Both the position numbers and the translations under genes were made by a program. Of a DNA stretch of 23,939 nt, positions 14,677-20,722 are shown piece by piece. The DNA lies in NCBI GenBank assembly GCA_050743265.1, contig JBOGEN010000038.1:1-23939 (forward strand), written 5' to 3'. The notes under the pieces are model-generated. The model did no database searches. It had not been told where the DNA came from and saw only the letters and a list, made by a program, of their open reading frames with translations. The DNA comes from JBOGEN01 sp050743265 (GTDB taxonomy: Bacteria > Actinomycetota > Actinomycetes > JBOGEN01). Each line of letters opens with the position of its first letter. The stretch's first letter is position 1.

Positions 14677-16082
14677 ATGGCGACCCGGCCACCTGGACCC
14701 GGCTGCACCCGCTCACCCCGCTGCTCCGCGGGTGGAAGGTGCTCGCCGTCGTGTTCGCGATCGTGGCCCAGAACGGCCTGCGCAACCCCGAGGTGTCCGA
14801 CCTCGGTATCGCCTTCTCGGCCGCGCTGCCGATCGCCGCGGCGTACGGGTACCTGTCCTGGCGGTTCACCCGCTACGGCTTCACCGGCGACGACCTGACC
14901 CTGGAGACAGGTGTGCTGTTCCGGCGCTCCCGCCGGGTGTCGCTGTCCCGGCTGCAGGCGGTGGACGTCGTCCGGCCGCTGTTCGCCAGGGCGCTCGGAC
15001 TAGCCGAGCTCCGGCTCGAGGTGGCAGGAGGCGGGTCGACCGAGGCACCGCTCGCGTACCTCTCGATGCACGACGCGCATCGCCTGCGTGCCCAGCTGCT
15101 CGCGCGCGCCGCCGGCATCGACGCCGAGACCCCGGAGGCGCCCGAGCGGGTGCTCGTCCGCGTGCCGTTCTCGGCCGTGATGTGGGCGGGCGTGCTGCGG
15201 GTGCCGCTCCTCCTGAGCATGGTGGTCCTCGCCGGGATGGTGCTGGTCGGAGCGCTCGAGCAGCGGATCGGGATCGTCGGCATCGCCTTCCCCCTCACCC
15301 TGGGCATCGGCGGCACGCTCGCCGCCTGGGTGACGTCCAACTTCGACTTCACCGTGGCCGAGTCCCCGGATGGGCTCCGGCTGCGGCACGGGCTGCTCGA
15401 GACCCGGGCACAGACGGTGCCGCCGGGTCGGGTGCAGGCGGTGCGCATCTCCGAGCCCGTGCTGTGGCGGCGGCGCGGCTGGGTCCGTCTTCAGGTGAAC
15501 GTGGCCGGCTACGTGAGCGGGGCCACCGACTCGGGCACCACGTCCACGCTGCTCCCGGTCGCCCCCGCCGAGGTCGCGCTGTCCCTGGTGTCCCGGGTGC
15601 TGCCTGGGGTGGACGTGACCAGGGTCCCGCTGGCCGGGGTGCCGGCGAGGTGCCGGTGGCGTGCCCCGGTCACCTGGAGCCGCCTGGCGGCCGGGGCGGA
15701 CGAGGCGGTGTTCGTCGCGAAGCGGGGTCGCTTCCACCGCGAGACGGACGTCGTCCCGCACGCGCGGACGCAGAGCGTGCGGCTGACCCAGGGGTCGTGG
15801 GAGCGACGCCTCGGCCTGGCCACGGTCTGGGTCGACACCTGCCCGGGGCCCGTCCGTGTCAGCGCGGCCCACCGGGACGCGGCCGAGGCCCGTGCGATCG
15901 TCACCGTGCAGGCCGACCGCGCCGTCCAGGCCGTCGCGCTCGCCCCGCCTGACCGGTGGATGAGCGCTCACCGGCAGACCCCCGGCGGGGAGACCGAAAG
16001 CCCCGCCGCAGGCGACGCAGGCCAGGACGCTGCAGGACCCGCCGAACCGCCCGCGAAGCCGCCCCCCGGGCCAGGACGCTGA
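14673..16082 (+). CDS. triple bacterial PH-domain membrane protein, YdbT-like
   Basis: This 469-residue partner of the preceding gene has three bPH2 repeats: about residues 70-145 (LTLETGVLFRRSRRVSLSRL), about 230-310 (RLRHGLLETRAQTVPPGRVQ) and about 345-420 (FVAKRGRFHRETDVVPHART). Each has the Pro/Arg-Gln-V turn between strands typical of the family. Membrane helices lie before the first repeat (about 21-60) and between the first and second (about 170-220). This is the standard YdbT plan. The last 45 residues are disordered and Pro/Gly-rich. GTG 14673 (GTGA overlap) is the start. Tight coupling implies a YdbS-YdbT complex in the membrane. The ligand and pathway are unknown. Confidence 0.9.
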   Translation: MNGDPATWTRLHPLTPLLRGWKVLAVVFAIVAQNGLRNPEVSDLGIAFSAALPIAAAYGYLSWRFTRYGFTGDDLTLETGVLFRRSRRVSLSRLQAVDVVRPLFARALGLAELRLEVAGGGSTEAPLAYLSMHDAHRLRAQLLARAAGIDAETPEAPERVLVRVPFSAVMWAGVLRVPLLLSMVVLAGMVLVGALEQRIGIVGIAFPLTLGIGGTLAAWVTSNFDFTVAESPDGLRLRHGLLETRAQTVPPGRVQAVRISEPVLWRRRGWVRLQVNVAGYVSGATDSGTTSTLLPVAPAEVALSLVSRVLPGVDVTRVPLAGVPARCRWRAPVTWSRLAAGADEAVFVAKRGRFHRETDVVPHARTQSVRLTQGSWERRLGLATVWVDTCPGPVRVSAAHRDAAEARAIVTVQADRAVQAVALAPPDRWMSAHRQTPGGETESPAAGDAGQDAAGPAEPPAKPPPGPGR

Positions 16083-16211
16083 CCTGGCCTGACGGCCGAA
16101 GGGGGAGCCGCCTGTCGGCTCAGATGATCAACGTCTTATGCTCGCGGACGAACCGGACATTTCCCTCCGGCGACCCCACCTGGACACCTCGACGCGACGA
16201 GGGAGAGGTCC

Positions 16212-16427
16212 TTGACCGACTACCACGCGCATCACGCGCCCCCGGCGCACGGGGTCGGGGGATCCCACGGCCGGCCGTGGCGCGGTCTGCTCCGAGTGAT
16301 CGCGCTCGTGGCCGCGCTCGCCGTCACCGTGCTGGCAGTGGCCGCCAGTACGGCGGCCGCGCGTGCCGACGTTCCTGGCTCCGCGACCGGGGCCGCTGCA
16401 CACGCTCAGGTCGCGTCCCGCGGCTAG
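16212..16427 (+). CDS. small membrane or exported peptide (putative)
   Basis: This 71-residue frame starts at TTG 16212 with GGGAGAGG at 16201-16208. It has a His/Pro/Gly-rich N terminus, one strong hydrophobic segment (about residues 27-49, LLRVIALVAALAVTVLAVAAS) and a short Ala/Gly-rich end. The Ala-rich site after the helix (STAAARA) could be a signal-peptidase cleavage site, which would release a tiny peptide of about 20 residues. A possible -10, TATGCT, is at 16137-16142. Codon use has high third-position GC, but the gene has no recognisable homologue and starts with a rare codon. It could be spurious. Confidence 0.45.
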   Translation: MTDYHAHHAPPAHGVGGSHGRPWRGLLRVIALVAALAVTVLAVAASTAAARADVPGSATGAAAHAQVASRG

Positions 16428-16516
16428 CTGGCCGCCCGGTCGGGCTCGCCGCCCGGCTCGGTGACGGCTGGGCGCTGCGGTCCCGGCTTCGCCCGTTCTC
16501 CGTCGTCGTACGCGCC

Positions 16517-16522
16517 TAGTCT
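16517..16522 (+). promoter_or_regulatory. -10 element TAGTCT for leaderless P450 transcript
   Basis: TAGTCT fits TANNNT and is followed by exactly 6 nt and GTG 16529. No Shine-Dalgarno lies between them, so the mRNA probably begins at the GTG. Confidence 0.5.
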
Positions 16523-16528
16523 GAGCCG

Positions 16529-17764
16529 GTGACTGCCGGCGTCGACGCTGCCTTCGGGTTCGACCCCTGGAGCCCCGGCTTCGTCGAGCACCCGTACGGC
16601 GTGTACGCGGCACTGCGCGCGCACGCCCCCGTCGTCTGGTACGAGCCGACACGGCAGTGGCTCGTCTCCCGGCACGCGGACGTCAACGCCCTGCTCCGTG
16701 ACCGGCGCCTCGGCCGTACGTACCTCCATGTGGCCACGCACGAGGAGATGGGGCACGCACCGGACCCGCCACACCTCGCGCCGTTCTGGCGTGTCGTCCG
16801 CAACGGCATGCTCGACCGGGAGCCGCCGGACCACACCCGACTGCGCCGGCTCGTCTCCCAGGCGTTCACACCGCGGATGGTCGACCGGCTGCGGCCGCGC
16901 ATCCTGGTGATCTGCGACCGGCTCGTCGACGACCTGCTCGACGCGACCGCCGACGGGGGAACGGCCGACCTCATGCCGCTCGTCGCCGAGCCGCTGCCGG
17001 TCACCGTGATCGCGGAGATGCTCGGCGTACCCGAGGCGGACCGTGCACTGCTGCGTCCGTGGTCGGCCGACATCTGCGGCATGTACGAGCTGAGTCCGGG
17101 CCCGGACGTAGCGCAGGCGGCGTCGGCTGCGTCGGCGGAGTTCTCCGAGTACGTCCGCGGGCTCGCCCGGATGCGGCGCGAGTCCCCGGGGGAGGACCTG
17201 ATCTCCGACCTCGCCCACGTGGTCGACGGCGGCGACCGGCTCACCGAGGACGAGCTCATCGGCACGGTCGTCCTGCTGCTCAACGCGGGCCACGAGGCGT
17301 CGGTGCACGTGACGGGCAACGGCTGGGCCGCGCTGTTCCGCAACCCCGGCGAGCTCGAGCGCCTCCGCGCCGACCCGTCGCTGCTCGAGACGGGGCTCGA
17401 CGAGCTGCTCCGGTACGACACGCCGCTGCAGATGTTCGAGCGGTGGGTGCTCGAGGACCTCGAGGTCGCCGGCCAGCGCGTCCGGCGGGGGGAGGAGGTG
17501 GCGCTGCTGTTTGGCAGCGCCAACCGTGACCCCGCACGGTTCGCCGACCCGGAGCGGCTCGACCTCGGGCGCCGGGAGAACCCGCACCTCTCCTTCGGTG
17601 CCGGCACGCACTACTGCCTCGGCGCGCCGCTCGCGAAGGTCGAGCTTGCGGCCCTTTTCGCGACGCTGCTCCGCCGTGCTCCCGGGCTCGCCCCCGCCGG
17701 TGAGCCGGTAGGGAACTCCGGCTACATCATCCGGGGGCTCGCGACGCTGCCGGTCACCCGCTGA
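16529..17764 (+). CDS. cytochrome P450 monooxygenase
   Basis: This soluble 411-residue P450 needs ferredoxin and a reductase, neither of which is in view. The heme loop SFGAGTHYC (355-363) carries the axial Cys363, and the ExxR motif is ELLR (292-295). The C-helix part has LDREPPDHTRLRRLVSQAFTPR. The I-helix reads NAGHEASVH (252-260): where most bacterial P450s have the acid-Thr pair of AGHETT, this one has Glu256-Ala257. Ala at this place is known from EryF (CYP107A1), in which the substrate supplies the hydroxyl. The family is CYP107-like by these motifs, but no substrate can be named. It stands alone: upstream is a small peptide gene and downstream a convergent lipoprotein gene. Confidence 0.95.
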   Translation: MTAGVDAAFGFDPWSPGFVEHPYGVYAALRAHAPVVWYEPTRQWLVSRHADVNALLRDRRLGRTYLHVATHEEMGHAPDPPHLAPFWRVVRNGMLDREPPDHTRLRRLVSQAFTPRMVDRLRPRILVICDRLVDDLLDATADGGTADLMPLVAEPLPVTVIAEMLGVPEADRALLRPWSADICGMYELSPGPDVAQAASAASAEFSEYVRGLARMRRESPGEDLISDLAHVVDGGDRLTEDELIGTVVLLLNAGHEASVHVTGNGWAALFRNPGELERLRADPSLLETGLDELLRYDTPLQMFERWVLEDLEVAGQRVRRGEEVALLFGSANRDPARFADPERLDLGRRENPHLSFGAGTHYCLGAPLAKVELAALFATLLRRAPGLAPAGEPVGNSGYIIRGLATLPVTR

Positions 17765-17808
17765 CCCGCGCCCTGTCCGGCCGTCGCCCGCGCGTCGCCG
17801 CGTTCGCC

Positions 17809-18207
17809 TCACCGGACAAGCAGCTGGAACAGCAGCAGGCCGCTCTCGTGCGTCTCGACCTCGAACAGACCGGTCTGGTCGGCGGTCAGGTCCAGGGTGG
17901 CCGGCTTGCCCGGCTCGACCTCGATCTCCTCGTCGTACCCGTGCACGTGCACCCCGTCCGAGGCGTCGCTGCGCACGGCGATGCGCACCGTGTCGCCCTG
18001 GCTGACCGCGACCCTGCTCGGGGTGTCGCTCGTGATCTCGCCGTTCTCGAGGCGGACGCGCACGGTCTCGTGTGCGGCCGACGGGGGCCGCGACGCCGCG
18101 TCGTCCGGCGACGCGGCGTCGGGCGACTCGGCGCACCCCCCGAGAGTGAGGCCGATGGTGGCGAGTACGGCGACGGCCAGCGGACGGCGCAGGTGGCTGC
18201 GCGGCAT
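17809..18207 (-). CDS. cupredoxin-like lipoprotein without type-1 copper Cys/Met
   Basis: This 132-residue exported protein has a signal ending LGGC with lipid-anchor Cys25, a Ser/Ala/Asp linker and one beta-sandwich domain from about residue 47: VRVRLENGEITSDTPSRVAVSQ, DTVRIAVRSD, DGVHVHGYDEEIEVEPG and GLFEVETHESG, ending LLVR. It matches the EfeO/cupredoxin-like domain common in actinobacteria. The mature part contains no Cys and no Met, so a normal type-1 copper site cannot form; His87, His89 and His120 with Glu121 could bind another metal. GAGGAGG precedes ATG 18207 at good spacing. It lies 60 nt behind the anti-sigma gene, probably in one operon with it. It is convergent with the P450 gene. 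Confidence 0.85.
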   Translation of the reverse strand: MPRSHLRRPLAVAVLATIGLTLGGCAESPDAASPDDAASRPPSAAHETVRVRLENGEITSDTPSRVAVSQGDTVRIAVRSDASDGVHVHGYDEEIEVEPGKPATLDLTADQTGLFEVETHESGLLLFQLLVR

Positions 18208-18267
18208 GGAGGTCCTCCTCAGGACGGGCGTGCGGTGGTGTCGGGACGGGACGGCAGCAGCGGGTCG

Positions 18268-18888
18268 TCAGGCGGCTCTGCCCTCCCCGCCGTCGGGACG
18301 GCTGACCGGGGCGGCCGTACCCCCGCCGGGGGAACCCGCCCAGCGGCGCAACGCGACCAGCAGGACGACGGCGGCGACGAGGAGCAGGTGCCCGGACTCG
18401 GCGACCGGGTCCGTACCCCCGGCGGCGATGTCCCGCCAGACCACCGGCACGAGCGCGACCACGGCGACGGCGGCGACCGGCAGCAGGGTTGCCGCACGCT
18501 CCGGGCGTGCCGCGGCCGCGAGCAGGCCGACCGCGAGCGCGATCTCCCACACCGCCGACTCGTGGGACGCGTGCGCGAGCCCGGCCAGTGCCGGGACCGA
18601 CAGCACGAGCTGGGCCACCGCCACCGCAGCGAGCCCCGCCTGGGCGAGCTCGACACGGCGGGGCCGGGGCGCCTCCGCCCGGACGGCTGCCACGATCTGG
18701 TCCGTGAGGTCGGGAACGACGGGCGCGTCCTGCAGGCGGGCGTGGCGGGTCACCTCGGCGGCCGTGGCCTCCCACATCCGGCACCCGGCGCACCGGACGA
18801 GGTGTTCCTCCAGCTCCTCGGGGTCGAGCCCGGGGTCTTCGCCGTCCACGCGCGCCGAGAGCGCCTTCCGGTACCGTGAGCACGACAT
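18268..18888 (-). CDS. zinc-finger (zf-HC2) membrane anti-sigma factor candidate
   Basis: This 206-residue protein begins with a ZAS-type anti-sigma domain: Cys3, then HLVRCAGC with His29, Cys33 and Cys36 as ligands. A short linker (about 40-80) leads to four hydrophobic segments, about residues 82-104, 111-127, 133-150 and 167-185. The zinc finger would hold the divergent SigC-like factor in the cytoplasm, while the membrane part could sense an envelope signal; a loop with HASHES links the first two helices. ATG 18888 has no Shine-Dalgarno, and a GGGAAC box is centred about 33 nt upstream. Divergence from the sigma gene is unusual for anti-sigma genes, which usually follow it, so partner assignment is inference. 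Confidence 0.85.
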   Translation of the reverse strand: MSCSRYRKALSARVDGEDPGLDPEELEEHLVRCAGCRMWEATAAEVTRHARLQDAPVVPDLTDQIVAAVRAEAPRPRRVELAQAGLAAVAVAQLVLSVPALAGLAHASHESAVWEIALAVGLLAAAARPERAATLLPVAAVAVVALVPVVWRDIAAGGTDPVAESGHLLLVAAVVLLVALRRWAGSPGGGTAAPVSRPDGGEGRAA

Positions 18889-18896
18889 GTCCGGGT

Positions 18897-18924
18897 AGTC
18901 GTCGCCGGGGTCGCCCGGGTTCCC
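18897..18924 (-). promoter_or_regulatory. ECF-type promoter candidate for the anti-sigma gene
   Basis: On the minus strand GGGAAC (18924-18919) lies 36 to 31 nt before the A of ATG 18888, and ACGACT follows 16 nt later (18902-18897). GGGAAC is a typical ECF -35; the -10 part is a weaker match. Positions fit a leaderless start at the ATG. This suggests autoregulation by the adjacent sigma factor. Confidence 0.35.
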
Positions 18925-18957
18925 GTCGACCCGGACCGGATCTCTCGCCGTGACCCG

Positions 18958-19533
18958 GTGACCGCCGTGACCGACGACCTCACCCGTCTCGCCCTGGCCG
19001 CGCGCTCAGGCGACCAGAAGGCGGCAGAGGCGTTCGTCCGGGCGACCCAGGCCGAGGTGTGGCGGCTGCTGGCCGCGCTGACCGACGTCGACCGCGCGGA
19101 CGACCTGACACAGGAGACGTACCTGCGGGCGTTCCGGAGCCTGCCGCGCTTCCGTGCCGAGTCCTCGGTCCGCACATGGCTGCTAGGGGTTGCCAGGAAC
19201 ACGGCTGCCGACCACGTACGGACGCGTGCGCGGCGCCCCCGCACCGAGCTGCTGCACGCGTGGGACGAGACGCCCGCCCCGCTCGTCACCGACGCCCTGG
19301 CCGGCGTGGCCCTCCGGGTGGCGGTGCAGTCCGCGCTGGCCCAGATGGTCCCGGAACGCCGGGAGGCCTTCGTCCTGACGCAGATGCTCGGCCTCCCGTA
19401 CGCCGAGGCGGCCGAGGTCGTGGGGTGCCCGATCGGCACCATCCGGTCCCGTGTCGCGCGGGCACGCGACGACCTCATGATGGCGATCGGCGACGGCGAG
19501 GCAGGCCCCTCGTGGGGCGCGTCCTCCCGCTGA
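18958..19533 (+). CDS. ECF RNA polymerase sigma factor, SigC-type
   Basis: This 191-residue sigma factor has region 2 at about residues 24-92 (ATQAEVWRLLAALTDV, ADDLTQETYLRAF, RTWLLGVARNTAADHVR) and region 4 at 124-174 (MVPERREAFVLTQMLGLPYAEAA, then GCPIGTIRSRVARAR as the recognition helix). The exact phrases ATQxxVWR, DDLTQET, PRF, RTWLL, ADHxR and GCPxGTIRSRVARAR closely match mycobacterial SigC (from memory). No extra C-terminal domain is present. GTG 18958 and GTG 18967 are both possible starts. It is divergent from the anti-sigma and cupredoxin genes, 69 nt apart, so the intergenic region probably has promoters both ways. SigC has been linked to copper acquisition in mycobacteria, which would fit a metal-related neighbour, but that link is inference here. 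Confidence 0.93.
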   Translation: MTAVTDDLTRLALAARSGDQKAAEAFVRATQAEVWRLLAALTDVDRADDLTQETYLRAFRSLPRFRAESSVRTWLLGVARNTAADHVRTRARRPRTELLHAWDETPAPLVTDALAGVALRVAVQSALAQMVPERREAFVLTQMLGLPYAEAAEVVGCPIGTIRSRVARARDDLMMAIGDGEAGPSWGASSR

Positions 19534-19560
19534 GCGCCCGCTTCTCCCGCTGAGCGCCCG
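19524..19560 (+). repeat. 17-bp direct repeat spanning the sigma-factor stop
   Basis: CTCCCGCTGAGCGCCCG occurs at 19524-19540 and again at 19544-19560, perfectly, with a 3-nt spacer (20-bp period). The first copy includes the TGA stop of the sigma gene; the second carries another TGA. It looks like a small local duplication, in the 46-nt gap between convergent genes. Confidence 0.85.
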
Positions 19561-19579
19561 GTCTCGCATTGGTCGCGCC

Positions 19580-20611
19580 TCAACGACCCTCGGCACCCGC
19601 GAGCAGCCTCGCCAGCTCGACACCCACCCCCTGGGCGAGCCACCCGAACCGCCCGAGCCCGACCGGGTCGGTGAGCTCGGCCGCCTGCCCGGCTGACGAC
19701 AACCGCGCGAGGTACGCCCGGGGGTCGGTGCGGGCTTGTTCCACCGGCGGGCGTCGCCTGTCCACGCCGAGCGCGCGCAGTGCGGCACCCTGGGTGGTGA
19801 GCAGCGTCCCCGTGGCACCGGCCTGCTCGCCGGCGGCCGCGCACGCGTCCAGCGCCACGTGGCTGGTGATGTCGCAGGACCCGTCCGGCACCGGCACGAC
19901 AAGGCGGCCCTGCCGGTACGCGGCCAGCGTCCCGGCCGCGTACGCCCCGTGCACTCGCTCGTCGCGGGTGTGCGCGTAGTCGACGCCGAGTGCGAGCCCG
20001 CCCGCCAGCGCCCGGATCACCCGGGCCCACGCCTCGTCCCGGGGGCATCCGACCTCGGCGCGGTCGCCGACCGCCGCGTCCTCGACAGGCCACCAGGCGG
20101 CGAGCCAGCCGAGATCCGTGGAACCGAGCGCGGGCCCGGGACGCTCCTCGCCCGTCCCCGGGTCGACGAGCAGGACGCGCGGACCGTCCGCCGTCACCTC
20201 GACGACGTCGACCGGCACGTTGTCCAGCCACTCGTTCGCCACGACGAGTCCGGTCACCTCGTCCGGCACGGCGGCGGACCAGCCCACGCCGTCCGGCAGG
20301 CCGGGCGGACGCGACGCCACCTCGACCCCGTGCATCCGAAGCCGGCCGCTCACGCCCTCGGGAGCGGTCCGCCCGAGGGCGTGGAGGAGCTCGCCGTGGC
20401 CGGCGCCGACGTCGACGACGTCGAGGTGGGGCGGCCGGCCGAGCGCCTCGTCCAGGGCGACCAGCAGCCGCCCCAGCGCCCCGGCGAAGAGGTCGGACGC
20501 GTGCACCGAGGTACGGAAGTGCCCGGCCGGGCCCTCCGGGCGGCGGTAGAAGCCGTCCGGGCCGTACAGGGCGGCCTCGGTCGCCTCCCGCCACGTGAGC
20601 CATCGCGCCAC
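19580..20611 (-). CDS. MidA/NDUFAF7-family SAM-dependent methyltransferase
   Basis: This 343-residue protein is a COG1565-type enzyme. Near the N terminus it has the family signature YGPDGFYRR and HFRTSVHASDLFA (about residues 16-43). SAM motif I is DVVDVGAGHGEL (64-75), and VVANEWLDNVPVDVVE matches the family's ANExxDxxPV block. LALGVDYAHTRDE and PDGSCDITSHV are also standard. The mitochondrial member NDUFAF7 dimethylates an arginine of the NuoD-like NDUFS2 during complex I assembly; bacterial members are largely untested. GTG 20611 is the start, and a poor -10 match (GAGAAT) ends 6 nt before it. It diverges from the DUF2520 gene by 111 nt. A NuoD-like gene lies about 5.5 kb away. Confidence 0.88.
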   Translation of the reverse strand: MARWLTWREATEAALYGPDGFYRRPEGPAGHFRTSVHASDLFAGALGRLLVALDEALGRPPHLDVVDVGAGHGELLHALGRTAPEGVSGRLRMHGVEVASRPPGLPDGVGWSAAVPDEVTGLVVANEWLDNVPVDVVEVTADGPRVLLVDPGTGEERPGPALGSTDLGWLAAWWPVEDAAVGDRAEVGCPRDEAWARVIRALAGGLALGVDYAHTRDERVHGAYAAGTLAAYRQGRLVVPVPDGSCDITSHVALDACAAAGEQAGATGTLLTTQGAALRALGVDRRRPPVEQARTDPRAYLARLSSAGQAAELTDPVGLGRFGWLAQGVGVELARLLAGAEGR

Positions 20612-20677
20612 GCGGCGATTCTCACCCTGCCCTGGCGTGAGCCGGAGCACTGCCCGGGCTGTGCCTCCGCGGGCGGG

Positions 20678-20683
20678 TACCCT
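20678..20683 (+). promoter_or_regulatory. -10 element TACCCT for DUF2520-panC-nadB
   Basis: TACCCT fits TANNNT in the 111-nt gap between divergent genes. A start about 7 nt downstream gives a leader of roughly 30 nt with AGAGGA at 20708-20713, 9 nt before ATG 20723. No clear -35. Confidence 0.4.
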
Positions 20684-20722
20684 GGCGGGGACACGTCCGG
20701 TACCCGCAGAGGACTGGAACGG

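Noticed and set aside
16424..18883. Minus-strand open frame of 819 codons across the P450 and the anti-sigma gene
   Set aside because: It is out of frame with the recognised anti-sigma and lipoprotein genes and antisense to the P450.
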